From Stieleria sp. JC731 (lineage in GTDB: Bacteria > Planctomycetota > Planctomycetia > Pirellulales > Pirellulaceae): 64,000 bases of DNA. A program made the position numbers and the translations under genes. Below are positions 1 through 8,614 of this stretch, piece by piece (the stretch's first letter is position 1; each line of letters starts with the position of its first letter). Below the pieces are notes generated by a model that worked only from the letters and a program-made list of their open reading frames with translations, did no database searches and was not told the origin of the DNA. The stretch lies in the NCBI RefSeq assembly GCF_020966635.1, contig NZ_JAJKFQ010000011.1, positions 434,001-498,000 of the forward strand, in the 5' to 3' direction.

Positions 1-732
1 GATGTCTTGAAGTTCTTGTGGCACGCTGCTGCTGCCGTGCATGACCAAGTGGGTGTTAGGGATCTTCGCGTGAATCGCTTCGATTCGGTCCATCGCCAGA
101 ACTTCGCCGGTTGGCTTTGCAGTGAACTTGTAAGCACCGTGGCTGGTTCCGATCGCGACAGCCAGAGCGTCGACGCCGGTTTCTTCGACGAAGCGAGCAG
201 CTTCTTCTGGATCGGTCAGCAGTTGGTCGTGTGACAATTCACCGACCGCACCGTGACCATCTTCTTGTTCTCCACCACCGGTTTCTAGCGAGCCCAAGCA
301 GCCCAATTCGCCTTCGACGCTGACGTTCTGTGCGTGAGCAAGCTCGACGACTTTCTTGGTGACAGCGACGTTGTAGTCGTAGTCTGCAGGAGTCTTGCCG
401 TCTTCTTTCAGCGAACCGTCCATCATGACGCTGGTGAAGCCGTTTTCGATGGCCGACTGGCAAGTTTCGGGGCTGTTACCGTGATCCTGGTGCATCACGA
501 TAGGAATGTGCGGGTAAAGTTCGGTTGCGGCGATCATCAAATGACGCAAGTATGCGTCTTGGCTGTAGGCCCGTGCGCCACGCGATGCTTGGATGATCAC
601 AGGAGAATCTGTCTCCTCGGCGGCTTCCATGATCGACTGGATCTGTTCCATATTGTTGACGTTGAATGCCGCGACGCCGTAATCGTTTTCCGCAGCGTGG
701 TCCAAGACGACGCGAAGAGGGACCAATGCCAT
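1..732 (-). CDS. fba: Class II fructose-bisphosphate aldolase (C-terminus cut off by window edge)
   Basis: This gene reads leftward from an ATG at 732 and runs off the window, leaving 244 N-terminal residues. The product begins [19 protein letters not shown]. It holds the class II zinc-aldolase motif [11 protein letters not shown] with metal-binding His near residue 85, followed by SVMMDGS. The fragment ends in [10 protein letters not shown]. The family cleaves fructose 1,6-bisphosphate to dihydroxyacetone phosphate and glyceraldehyde 3-phosphate in the cytosol. The ARAYS segment and the Gly-rich middle part ([12 protein letters not shown]) resemble the long Calvin-type class II subfamily (about 345 aa), so roughly 100 residues should lie outside. 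It is transcribed divergently from the pabA-like operon, with 93 bp between them. Confidence 0.93.
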   Translation of the reverse strand, partial: MALVPLRVVLDHAAENDYGVAAFNVNNMEQIQSIMEAAEETDSPVIIQASRGARAYSQDAYLRHLMIAATELYPHIPIVMHQDHGNSPETCQSAIENGFTSVMMDGSLKEDGKTPADYDYNVAVTKKVVELAHAQNVSVEGELGCLGSLETGGGEQEDGHGAVGELSHDQLLTDPEEAARFVEETGVDALAVAIGTSHGAYKFTAKPTGEVLAMDRIEAIHAKIPNTHLVMHGSSSVPQELQDI

Positions 733-825
733 GATCGAGTACCTTGAGCTAAAGATGGAGTTTGAAATTCGTAATTCGTCCGGCGATTATCCCACCGTGA
801 CGACTGGCCGCAAGGGCGGGCGACA

Positions 826-1479
826 ATGATTCTGCTGTTGGACAATCAGGATTCCTTTGTGCATAACTTGGCGCGTTATTTTCGCCTTAGCGGGGCGGAA
901 ACGCGGGTTGTGCGCAGTAACCAAATTGCCGCCGAACAGGCGTTGGCGATGTCCCCCCACGCGATTGTGCTTTCCCCAGGACCTTTGGGCCCCAACGAGG
1001 CGGGATGCTGCGTCGAATTGGTCCAAAAGGCACCTGCCGACCTTCCAATCCTGGGGGTGTGTTTAGGGCACCAGGCCATCGGTGCAGCCTTTGGCGGAAC
1101 GATCCAACGCAGCCAACCACGCCACGGATTGGCCAGCCCGATTCGCCATGATGAACAAGCTTTGTTTGCCGGATGCCCAAATCCGGTGGACGTTGCACGT
1201 TATCATTCGTTGGTGGTTTCGCACTCAGATTTGCCTAGCTGTTTAGAAGTTGCCGCGACCAGTTTGGATGACAATTGCATCATGGCACTTCGGCATCGGC
1301 AGCGACCTGTGTTCGGGGTCCAGTTTCATCCCGAGTCGGTGCTCAGCCCCTGTGGCCAGCAAATCGTCAACAACTTTGTTCGTCTCATTCGTGAGCCCCA
1401 CGGCTCCAAGCCCACTGCCGAAAGTCCCACTACCCAGAACCCCTCTGTCCAAAAACCACTCCGTCCAGAGCCTACGTAG
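826..1479 (+). CDS. pabA: Glutamine amidotransferase of aminodeoxychorismate/anthranilate synthase (PabA/TrpG)
   Basis: This is a 217-aa class I glutamine amidotransferase. It starts MILLLDNQDSFVHNLARYF, the hallmark N-terminus of TrpG/PabA. It carries the oxyanion SPGPLGPNEAG region near residue 50, the nucleophile Cys79 in GVCLGHQ, and the His168/Glu170 pair in FHPES. The subunit releases ammonia from glutamine for a chorismate-using partner. Sequence alone does not separate TrpG from PabA. The operon does suggest PabA: two downstream genes follow within 5 bp and by ATGA overlap, and the last is beta-RFAP synthase, whose substrate is p-aminobenzoate. No chorismate-binding subunit is nearby. 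The last 25 residues are a Pro/Ser/Thr-rich tail outside the domain. Confidence 0.9.
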   Translation: MILLLDNQDSFVHNLARYFRLSGAETRVVRSNQIAAEQALAMSPHAIVLSPGPLGPNEAGCCVELVQKAPADLPILGVCLGHQAIGAAFGGTIQRSQPRHGLASPIRHDEQALFAGCPNPVDVARYHSLVVSHSDLPSCLEVAATSLDDNCIMALRHRQRPVFGVQFHPESVLSPCGQQIVNNFVRLIREPHGSKPTAESPTTQNPSVQKPLRPEPT

Positions 1480-1484
1480 ACATC

Positions 1485-2132
1485 GTGATTCTTGAATCGA
1501 TCGTGACCACCATCGACCATGCTGGGCAGGTCAACATCGCACCGATGGGACCGCTGGTTCAGTTCCCCGACCGTTTAAAGACGGTAGGTGACCAGGACCC
1601 TGGGTTCCTGCTGCGTCCTTACGAAGGCTCGCGAACATTCCGAAATCTGATGCAAACCGGACGGGCAACGATTCATCTGACCGATGACGCATTGCTAATC
1701 GCGAAAGCGGCCATCGGTCCTATCGAGTCACCCGAACGGTTGGTCGGTCGCAAAGCAATTCAAACCGATTCGTCAACCGAGCACGCAGAATTCAGTCATG
1801 CGGTCTTAAACGATTGCCATCGATGGTTTGCCGTCGAGGTGGAATCAATGGTTCAATCGCCTCCACGATATGAGATGTCCTGTAAGTTACTAAGCCAGGC
1901 GATCCAAGGGCCATTCATCGGTTTCAACCGAGCCAAGCATGCCGTTATTGAGGCCGCGATTTTGGCAACACGTGTCGGTATCCTTGACGATGATGACATC
2001 CGGCGGCAGCTGGAAAGTTTGCGATCACCGATCGATAAGACAGCCGGTGATGACGAGTTTAAGGCTTGGGAATTGATCCAAGATTACATCGGACAAAAAC
2101 TTTCGAAGCAGCCCTCGAGGCACTCCTCATGA
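1485..2132 (+). CDS. DUF447 family protein linked to methanopterin genes
   Basis: This 215-aa cytosolic protein starts at a GTG 5 bp after the preceding stop. The N-terminus (ILESIVTTIDHAGQVNIAPMGPL) and the segment LRPYEGSRTFRNL fit the DUF447 family, which has a flavin-reductase-like split-barrel fold. The family is known from methanogens and from bacteria with H4MPT-dependent C1 metabolism, often beside the beta-RFAP synthase gene. Its biochemical role is not settled. The stop codon overlaps the ATG of the next gene (ATGA, 2129-2132), so the two are probably translationally coupled. I infer a role in building or using the H4MPT-type cofactor. Binding of flavin or a pterin is plausible but cannot be seen in the sequence. 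Confidence 0.82.
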   Translation: MILESIVTTIDHAGQVNIAPMGPLVQFPDRLKTVGDQDPGFLLRPYEGSRTFRNLMQTGRATIHLTDDALLIAKAAIGPIESPERLVGRKAIQTDSSTEHAEFSHAVLNDCHRWFAVEVESMVQSPPRYEMSCKLLSQAIQGPFIGFNRAKHAVIEAAILATRVGILDDDDIRRQLESLRSPIDKTAGDDEFKAWELIQDYIGQKLSKQPSRHSS

Positions 2133-3115
2133 AACGAGGCGACCGGAAAATTTATATCCGAACGGGCGCTCGTTTGCACTTCGGTTTGCTCGATTGCCAC
2201 GCGCCGTTTGGTGGCTTGGGTTTGATGGTCGATCAACCGGAAACCGTGATCGAAGTGATCGAGGCTGATGCGTATCAATTGAGTGATTCGGTGATGCAGG
2301 TCGGATTTGCCGAACGCTCCGATGCGATTGTCAGTCGTGCTTGTGAGCACTTCGGGGTTGATGGTTTGCCACCCATCAAGATTTCCATCCTCGCAACGCC
2401 TCCGTTGCACCAAGGGTTCGGAAGTGGGACACAGTATTCTTTGGCGCTTGCCGAAGCATGCTGTCGCGTCCTTGGCGATGATTCAGTTCCGATCGAAACG
2501 ATGGTCTTGGACATCGCCGGAAGGGCTCGCCGTAGTGCGATCGGTGCACACGGGTATTTTGTCGGTGGCTTAATCTTTGAATCGAATTCCGATGACGCCC
2601 GGTTAAATCCGATTCAGCAGCGGTCAGCGATTCCAGATTCGTGGTGCATGGCCTTGTTCCAACCGGCGAGTCAAATGCCAGTCATTGCTGGACAGCAAGA
2701 ACAGGCTCATTTCGATCAGTTGAAATGTCAGCCGGAGCGAACCGAATTGCTTCGTCAAATCGCAACCGACGAATTGATGCCGGCCGCTCATCAAGCTGAC
2801 TTTGCAGCGTTCTCATTGGCGATCCAGCGCTACAACCGCGAGAGTGGTTTGTTGTTCGAGTCGATCCAGGGCGGTCCCTATAACGGGACCTTTGTCAGTG
2901 AAACGGTGGATCGCCTAAAGCAATGCGGTGTGAACGGGGTTGGCCAAAGTAGCTGGGGGCCAACGGTTTTTGCTTGGTGCGAAGACCGCGCGTCAGCGGA
3001 ATCGCTGGTGTCATCATGGGATGTGGGAGATTCTATCGCCACGGTCGTGACCGCTCGAAACCAAGGCCGCGCGTTGCAGCAAAGTTGTCTCGAGAGGCAA
3101 TCGAATCATAGCTAA
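2129..3115 (+). CDS. mptG: Beta-ribofuranosylaminobenzene 5'-phosphate synthase (beta-RFAP synthase)
   Basis: This 328-aa protein of the GHMP-kinase superfamily starts at the ATG overlapping the upstream stop; an earlier in-frame start at 2066 would lie inside the upstream gene. Family marks are RTGARLHFGLLD near residue 11, GGLGLMVDQP near 28, and the Gly-rich phosphate-binding stretch LHQGFGSGTQ near 93. A later VGQSSWGPTVFAW segment matches the C-terminal part. The enzyme joins p-aminobenzoate (or 4-hydroxybenzoate) to PRPP with loss of CO2 and pyrophosphate, the first dedicated step to methanopterin. In bacteria this cofactor serves formaldehyde/formate interconversion, and planctomycetes are a known bacterial group with these genes. 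It ends an operon with pabA and DUF447. Confidence 0.9.
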   Translation: MKRGDRKIYIRTGARLHFGLLDCHAPFGGLGLMVDQPETVIEVIEADAYQLSDSVMQVGFAERSDAIVSRACEHFGVDGLPPIKISILATPPLHQGFGSGTQYSLALAEACCRVLGDDSVPIETMVLDIAGRARRSAIGAHGYFVGGLIFESNSDDARLNPIQQRSAIPDSWCMALFQPASQMPVIAGQQEQAHFDQLKCQPERTELLRQIATDELMPAAHQADFAAFSLAIQRYNRESGLLFESIQGGPYNGTFVSETVDRLKQCGVNGVGQSSWGPTVFAWCEDRASAESLVSSWDVGDSIATVVTARNQGRALQQSCLERQSNHS

Positions 3116-3902
3116 GCCGTAATCGCAATTTTAGGCTGAGCCGCAATCGCGCTAGCGACGGTTGCTTCAGATAGACAAGGCTCTTTCATACCAAGCCAAT
3201 CTCAGCACAAGCATCACTTCTCGTGACAAGGCTCCCGCCTTGTCACGCAATGCATGGCAGCCTCTGGCTGCCGAATACACACAACCGTTGCTGATCGTGA
3301 AGACTCATGTTCGTGCTGCAAATATCAGCCGCTACGCGCCAGCGTGCGGTTCTAGTGGATGCAGTAGCGGTAACCGCAGGCTGGCGCCAAGCGGCTGATT
3401 GTGAAACCCTGTGTTCGTGCTGCACACCTAACCGCGGCTAGCGCCTTTGCGGCTCAGGAGGCATGCTAACTGAGCCGCAATCGCGCTAGCGACGGTTGCG
3501 TGAGTTGACGGGGCATTGCGGGCGGAGCCCGCGGGACATGTCATGCGAGGCAGAGCCTCGCACGAGAATGGGGATTGCTCTTGGTAAGGCCTCCCGGCAG
3601 CCGAATACACACAACCGTTGCTGATCGTGAAGACTCATGTTCGTTCTGCAAACATCAGCCGCTACGCGCCAGCGTGCGGTTCTAATGGATGCAGTAGCAG
3701 TAACCGGAGGCTGGCGCCAAGCGGCTGATCGTGAGATCCCGTGTTCGTGCTGCACACCCAACCGCGGCTAGCGCCTTTGCGGCTCAGGGGACGTGCAAAC
3801 TGAGCCGTAATCGCGCTAGCGACGGTTTCGTGAGTTGCTGGTCACTGCGAGGCATAGCCTCGCACATGAACCGCGATCGTGCTGACGCGGTTTCACCGTC
3901 GA
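3116..3902. repeat. Intergenic repeat block with a 240-bp direct repeat and REP-like palindromes
   Basis: No gene is credible here. Bases 3271-3510 and 3601-3840 are near-identical direct copies offset by 330 bp. Inside them sits a short imperfect palindrome, AGCCGCNNNGCGYTAGCG followed by nCGGTT. On the + strand it occurs at 3139, 3473 and 3803; in reverse at 3430-3454 and 3760-3784; variants with CGCCAGCG occur near 3327 and 3657. Small open frames through the block follow the repeat and differ between copies, so I do not call them. The block lies between the 3' ends of mptG and the pseudouridine synthase gene. Confidence 0.85.
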
Positions 3903-5063
3903 TCAATCGCCACCGATAATTGGTCCGCCGTCTTTGCGTTGATTCGGCTTGAACGAGAACTTTGTCGTCGATTGTTTTCGGCCGGTACGGCGAGCCACGA
4001 CGTCGGAACGGCTTTCGGCTTGATTGCGATTGCTGCTTCGCTTCTTCGTCGACTTGCGTCTTGTGCCTGCCGAACCCTTTCCGGCACTGCGGCGTTGACG
4101 ACGTGTCTCGTCTTCTTCGTCGACCTCGTTGCGACTGTGTTCAATCGCCTTATGCAAACGCGCGACTTCTTCGCGAGTCAACTTGCGATACGCTCCGGGC
4201 GGAATGTCACCCAAGCGTAGCGGCCCGATCGCGATACGGCTTAGGACTTGGACTTTGTGACCGAGTCGAGCCAGGATGCGCCGGATCTCGCGGTTTTTAC
4301 CTTCGCGAAGTGTGATTTCCAGTTCGGTCGATCGGCCGCGTGTTTTTAGAATCTTGGCTCCTTCAACACGAACAAAACCGTCGGAGATGTAAATCCCCTT
4401 CCGCATGTTCTTCATCGTCTCCGAGTCGATCTTTCCGGCAACGGTGACGCGATAGACTTTACGAACACCGTACTTTGGGTGGGCGAGCTGTTGTGCCAAG
4501 TCACCGTCGTTGGTCAGCAGCATCAAACCTTGGCTGCTTTGGTCCAGCCTGCCGACGGGAAAGACACGTTCGCTCCGTGGGACCAAGTCGATCACACGTT
4601 GTCGTCCGCGCGGGTCTGCGTTGGTGCTGAGGTATCCGGTCGGTTTGTTGACGGCATAGTACACGAGTTTCTGTTGACGAAGCTCGACACCATCGACACG
4701 GACTTTGCTGGTCTTCGGATCGACCGTGGTACCGAGTTCGACAACGGTTTTGCCATCGACGTCGACACGACCTTCCTCGATCAGTTCTTCGCATTGGCGT
4801 CGGCTTCCGTAGCCGGCTGCAGCTAGCAGCCGTTGGAGCCGTTGTGGCTGATCGCGTGTGGTCGTCGGCTTGCTGCTTCGTCGACTGGTTTTGGCAACCG
4901 GTTCGGAGTCAGCCTCTGTTTCGACTGGTTTTCGTCGTGTTCGCTTTGCGGCTGGCTTCGCTGATGACTTTGACGTCGGCTTTGCTGAACGCGAAGCTGG
5001 GCCGGTCGAACGCGAACGTTTGGCCTGCTTACGTGGTGCCGAGGATCTCTTTTTCTTCGCCAT
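3903..5063 (-). CDS. rluB: RsuA/RluB-family rRNA pseudouridine synthase with long basic tails
   Basis: This is a 386-aa protein. An S4 RNA-binding domain spans about residues 73-125 (QRLQRLLAAAGYGSRRQ). The RsuA-type catalytic domain follows, with Asp174 in the GRLDQSSQGLMLLTNDGDLA motif. The enzyme isomerises uridine to pseudouridine in rRNA; RluB acts on 23S U2605 in E. coli, and assignment to RluB rather than RluE/F rests on overall similarity. Residues 1-70 and about 300-386 are Lys/Arg/Ser-rich low-complexity extensions, unlike the roughly 290-aa E. coli enzyme, and probably bind RNA nonspecifically. It lies 14 bp downstream of thiL on the same strand, so the two are likely co-transcribed. 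Confidence 0.9.
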   Translation of the reverse strand: MAKKKRSSAPRKQAKRSRSTGPASRSAKPTSKSSAKPAAKRTRRKPVETEADSEPVAKTSRRSSKPTTTRDQPQRLQRLLAAAGYGSRRQCEELIEEGRVDVDGKTVVELGTTVDPKTSKVRVDGVELRQQKLVYYAVNKPTGYLSTNADPRGRQRVIDLVPRSERVFPVGRLDQSSQGLMLLTNDGDLAQQLAHPKYGVRKVYRVTVAGKIDSETMKNMRKGIYISDGFVRVEGAKILKTRGRSTELEITLREGKNREIRRILARLGHKVQVLSRIAIGPLRLGDIPPGAYRKLTREEVARLHKAIEHSRNEVDEEDETRRQRRSAGKGSAGTRRKSTKKRSSNRNQAESRSDVVARRTGRKQSTTKFSFKPNQRKDGGPIIGGD

Positions 5064-5077
5064 GATGACGTTCTAAC

Positions 5078-5989
5078 TTATTCGGTGTGTTGATAGCCTT
5101 GGGGGGCCATGCGGATGTATTTTCCGGATTGCATTTTCCACAGTCCGGTGCGGCCGATGATTTTCCCGACGGCTGTTAACGGGGCGGGCAAGTCGGTGGC
5201 CAATAGTCGTTCGGCATCATCGGGACTGACAGCCAAAAGCAGTTCAAAGTCCTCGCCGTCACTCCAGGCATGATGAAATGCGGATTTCCCCGATTTGGCG
5301 CTCATCGAAGTCGCATCGGGGTGAATCGGAATGGCATCGACATCGAGCTCGACGCCGTAGCCGCTTGACGCGCAAAGTCGATCCAGATCGAGTGAGAAAC
5401 CGTCGCTGACGTCGATTGCGGCATGAACGTCGACCAACTGCCGAACAGCCTGTGCCAAGTCGATCCGTGGCTCGGGCCGTAGGTGCCGGCCTCGAAGTGA
5501 TCCGCCAAAGCTTCCGGTCGCAAGGACCACGTCGCCTTCTTGAGCTTCACTTCGCAGCCAAGGTTTGCCGTTCTCGGGAACATGTCCGAGCATCGTCACG
5601 TTGATCGACAATGGGCCGTCATACGTGGAGAGGTCTCCACCGGCGATGGCCACGTCAAACTTTCGGGCCGCTTCGAGAATACCTTCGTAGCACTCGCCGG
5701 CAATCTTTGTCGCGTCGGTTTGGGGAAGCGCTAACGTCACGATCGCGCTGTCCGCAACCGCACCCATCGCCGCGATATCACTCAGGTTGATCGCCATCGA
5801 TTTGTAACCGATGTCTGCCAAGCTTTGCTTTTCGGAATCAAAGTCGACCCCATCGATAATCTGATCGGCGCAAGCGATCGTTAATGGCCCAGGATTCTCA
5901 ATGACTGCAGCGTCATCCCCGATTCCGATCTGAACTTGCCGAAGGTCACGGGTACGTCCGCGCAAGTAAGCGAGAAATGATTGTTCCAT
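5078..5989 (-). CDS. thiL: Thiamine-monophosphate kinase
   Basis: The product is 303 aa, close to family length. It shows the ThiL/PurM-like N-terminus: GIGDDAAVI near residue 22, then CADQIIDGVDF near 40 and YKSMAINLSDIAAMGA near 62, the metal and nucleotide-binding segments. Further on are AIAGGDLS, then ATGSFGGSLRG and the C-terminal AIDVSDGFSLDLDRLC motif. It phosphorylates thiamine monophosphate to the active cofactor thiamine diphosphate using ATP. No thiamin biosynthesis gene is adjacent and I see no TPP riboswitch upstream. A 14-bp tandem duplication (GTATGCAGGCGTCT, 5991-6004 and 6005-6018) sits directly before the start codon. Confidence 0.94.
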   Translation of the reverse strand: MEQSFLAYLRGRTRDLRQVQIGIGDDAAVIENPGPLTIACADQIIDGVDFDSEKQSLADIGYKSMAINLSDIAAMGAVADSAIVTLALPQTDATKIAGECYEGILEAARKFDVAIAGGDLSTYDGPLSINVTMLGHVPENGKPWLRSEAQEGDVVLATGSFGGSLRGRHLRPEPRIDLAQAVRQLVDVHAAIDVSDGFSLDLDRLCASSGYGVELDVDAIPIHPDATSMSAKSGKSAFHHAWSDGEDFELLLAVSPDDAERLLATDLPAPLTAVGKIIGRTGLWKMQSGKYIRMAPQGYQHTE

Positions 5990-6786
5990 TGTATGCAGGC
6001 GTCTGTATGCAGGCGTCTTGGTGGTGCTCGGACGTCGCCGATGCGCCGAAGTAATGAAGATCGCGCGAAAGTATCGCGTTGTATAGCCAGGGTGAGGACT
6101 AATTGACTAGTAGATAAACGGATGATCGCGCAGGATTAGTTCTGTAGCGGGGCTAGTTGTGGTCGCCCGTGAACAATTCCATCAAGTCGTTAGAGCAGCG
6201 ACTGACGTTCGGATCTGGTTTGACCGCCAAAACCGACGTCAATCACAATCCGTTCTGCCTCGGATCCAAGAACGATCCACAGTGACTGTACTGTCTTGGG
6301 GCATGCACACCCTAAAGACGTGCTGGACCGACAGAAGGCCGCTGTTTGGGGTTTGGCAGGGTTCTGTGCCCTTTCGCCGTGATCATACGCTGAATTCGTT
6401 TGATGTCACTGCGGAAGTTACTGCGGAATCGTATGTCCTACCGATTTTTGGTTCAATCCCGTCGGTGGGACGAATTCGATCGTCTCTGGTTCTCACGAGA
6501 AAGGATTTTCACGGTTCAATGGCGTTGCCGTCGTTTGGGCAGCGGGGGGCCGGCAAGTTCATGAATCAACCGTGAAGAGTTCGGCTTTGCAGCAGGCCGT
6601 GTTTCGATACGCGATATAGTGGTGACTTCGGTCCGCCCAATTAGATACAGCGTAATTCGATACAGCGCAATGGTGGCTTTCTGGATGGACTCAAATATAC
6701 GATCGGTCGTTCTCGCGCGGCCAGTCTGCGACGCGGTGAACCTGCTTCGCGGCGAATCACCGCATGACTCCTAAATCAAGATTTCG
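5990..6786. other. Long intergenic region between divergent thiL and the PHP protein gene
   Basis: About 800 bp separate two divergently read genes. A 14-bp tandem duplication abuts thiL. One 138-codon GTG-started frame (6159-6575, +) is present, but it has no ribosome-binding site, no recognisable domain and an Arg-rich composition typical of noncoding frames, so I do not call it. Promoters for both flanking genes must be here; none could be defined. Confidence 0.5.
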
Positions 6787-8034
6787 ATGAAGACTCTGTT
6801 GAAACTCTTTTGCGCCAATGTTTGGTGTGTGGCGATTTCAGTTCTGCCACTTGGCACCGCCGTCGCACAGTCAACAACCGTGGACGATCAGCCACGCTAT
6901 TGGAAAGGCAATCTGCACACCCATTCGTTGTGGAGTGACGGGGATCAGTTTCCAGAAATGATTGCCGATTGGTATCGCGAACGCGGGTACAACTTTTTGG
7001 CTTTGACCGATCACAATGTGATCAGCGAAGGCCATCGCTGGATGAGTCTGAAGAAGATCGTTGATCGTAGCGATGATGGAATCGTCGAACGCTATGTGCA
7101 GCGATTTGGAGAACATTGGGTCGAGCAACGGACGTCACCTGACAACGGCGAAGCCGAGGTCCGACTGAAGCCGCTCAATGAGTTTCGTGCGTTACTAGAA
7201 AGCCGGAACGAATTCATCATGATCCAGGCCGAGGAGATCAGTGACCGCAGCGAAGGCAAACCGGTTCACATCAACGCGACCAACGTTGCCGAAGCATTGC
7301 AGCCCGTCGGTGGAGCAACCGTGCGGGAAGCGATGCAGAATAATCTGAGGATGATTTTGGAACACGAGAAGTCACACGGGCGACCGGTACTTCCACACGT
7401 CAATCATCCAAACTTTGGCTACGCGATGACCGCCGAGGATTTAGCTGCGGTTGTCGCCGAACAGTTTTTTGAAGTCTACAACGGCCATCCCGGAGTCAAC
7501 CATCTCGGTGATGACGAACATCCCAGCATCGAATTGATGTGGGATCAAATCAACGCGATTCGTTATGCGGCTGGCGTTCAGCCGATTCTGGGGATCGCCA
7601 CCGACGACTCGCACGAATATCACGGACGTCCCGGTTCTCGCCCCGGTCGTGGTTGGGTGATGGTGAAGAGTCGTTTCTTAACGCCAGAGCATTTGATCCA
7701 TGCGATGCGCAAGGCCGATTTTTATGCGTCCAGCGGAGTCTCGCTGCTGCGGCATGACTTCGATGAGGAATCACGCACATTGACTGTCGAGGTTGATGCT
7801 GTCGAAGGCGAAGACTATCAGATCGATTTTTTCACCACACTGAAACCGGGGACAGATCCGCACAAGATTGGCCTGACCGTTCATTCGGCCAAAGGTAACT
7901 CGGCGAGTTACCAGATGAAGGAAGCTGAGTGCTACGTTCGGGCTGTCGTTACCAGCACCGTGGCTCATTCAGATCCGTCGTTCAAAGATCAGAAAAAGCA
8001 AGCTTGGACGCAGCCAGTTGGTTGGGCGAAGTAG
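6787..8034 (+). CDS. Secreted PHP-domain metal-dependent phosphoesterase-like protein
   Basis: This is a 415-aa protein with a signal peptide (residues 1-28, ending TAVAQ). A PHP domain follows: HTHSLWSDGD at residues 44-53, LTDHN at 73-77, an EEIS segment near 150, HVNHP near 203 and TDDSHEYHG near 270. These provide the His/Asp/Glu ligands of the trinuclear metal site used for phosphoester hydrolysis. PHP proteins are usually cytosolic (HisJ, polymerase-associated), so the export signal is notable. The C-terminal part (about 320-415) looks like a beta-rich appendage. The substrate is unknown; degradation of phosphorylated or sugar compounds in the periplasm is possible. The next gene, across a repeat block and convergent, is another PHP protein of the HisJ type. 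Confidence 0.85.
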   Translation: MKTLLKLFCANVWCVAISVLPLGTAVAQSTTVDDQPRYWKGNLHTHSLWSDGDQFPEMIADWYRERGYNFLALTDHNVISEGHRWMSLKKIVDRSDDGIVERYVQRFGEHWVEQRTSPDNGEAEVRLKPLNEFRALLESRNEFIMIQAEEISDRSEGKPVHINATNVAEALQPVGGATVREAMQNNLRMILEHEKSHGRPVLPHVNHPNFGYAMTAEDLAAVVAEQFFEVYNGHPGVNHLGDDEHPSIELMWDQINAIRYAAGVQPILGIATDDSHEYHGRPGSRPGRGWVMVKSRFLTPEHLIHAMRKADFYASSGVSLLRHDFDEESRTLTVEVDAVEGEDYQIDFFTTLKPGTDPHKIGLTVHSAKGNSASYQMKEAECYVRAVVTSTVAHSDPSFKDQKKQAWTQPVGWAK

Positions 8035-8614
8035 CCGCCGAGTTAAAAGTAGATTTGCAGCCCCATGAGCCGCACCGCGTTAGCGGCGGTTATCGCATGG
8101 GCAACCGGGGCTAACGCCCAATCGGTTAATCCGGAAGTCAAGCTGGAGATTTATCAGCCGCACCGCGTTAGCGGCGGTTAAATGACTTGCAGAACCTGAC
8201 AAAGGACACGGAACCGCGCGCTCGCGCGTGGCGGCTGATCGTTCGTCAATCAGCTCATTGCCTTATCAGCCGCTGGCGCCAGCCCGCGGTTCCTGCAGCG
8301 AACCGACCTTGCACACAGAACTGCACGCTCGCGCGTTGCGGCTGATCGTTCTTCAATCAGCTCATTGCCTTATCAGCCGCTGGCGCCAGCCCGCGGTTCC
8401 TGCAGCGAACCGACCCTGCACACAGAACCGCACGCTCGCGCGCCCGCGGCTGATGAAAATTACCCTATCAGCCGCAACGCGCCAGCGTGCGGTTCTCGCA
8501 CTTGGACTCCTATCAGCCGCACCGCGTTAGCGGCGGTTATTGCACGGACAACCGGGGCTAACACCCAATCGACTAATCCGAAAATCAAATTGCCGCGCGT
8601 CATCGCGTTTGGCG
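8035..8614. repeat. Intergenic repeat block with a 107-bp tandem duplication
   Basis: This gap between two convergent PHP genes is almost entirely repeats. The REP-like palindrome AGCCGCACCGCGTTAGCG plus GCGGTT appears at 8068, 8156 and 8515. A reverse-type variant (AACCGGGGCTAACGCC and relatives) occurs near 8103 and 8550. Bases 8231-8337 and 8338-8454 form a direct tandem duplication of about 107 bp with few differences, made of CGCTGGCGCCAGC and CGCACGCTCGCGCG elements. No gene is supported inside. Confidence 0.85.

Noticed and set aside
3162-3919. Several 60-90 codon frames in the first repeat block
   Set aside because: They follow repeated sequence in different frames between copies, which indicates noncoding DNA.
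5990-6110. TPP riboswitch ahead of thiL
   Set aside because: I looked for the conserved CUGAGA and ACCUGAU elements near the start and did not see them.
6159-6575. 138-codon GTG frame
   Set aside because: Arg-rich composition and no ribosome-binding site; likely chance.
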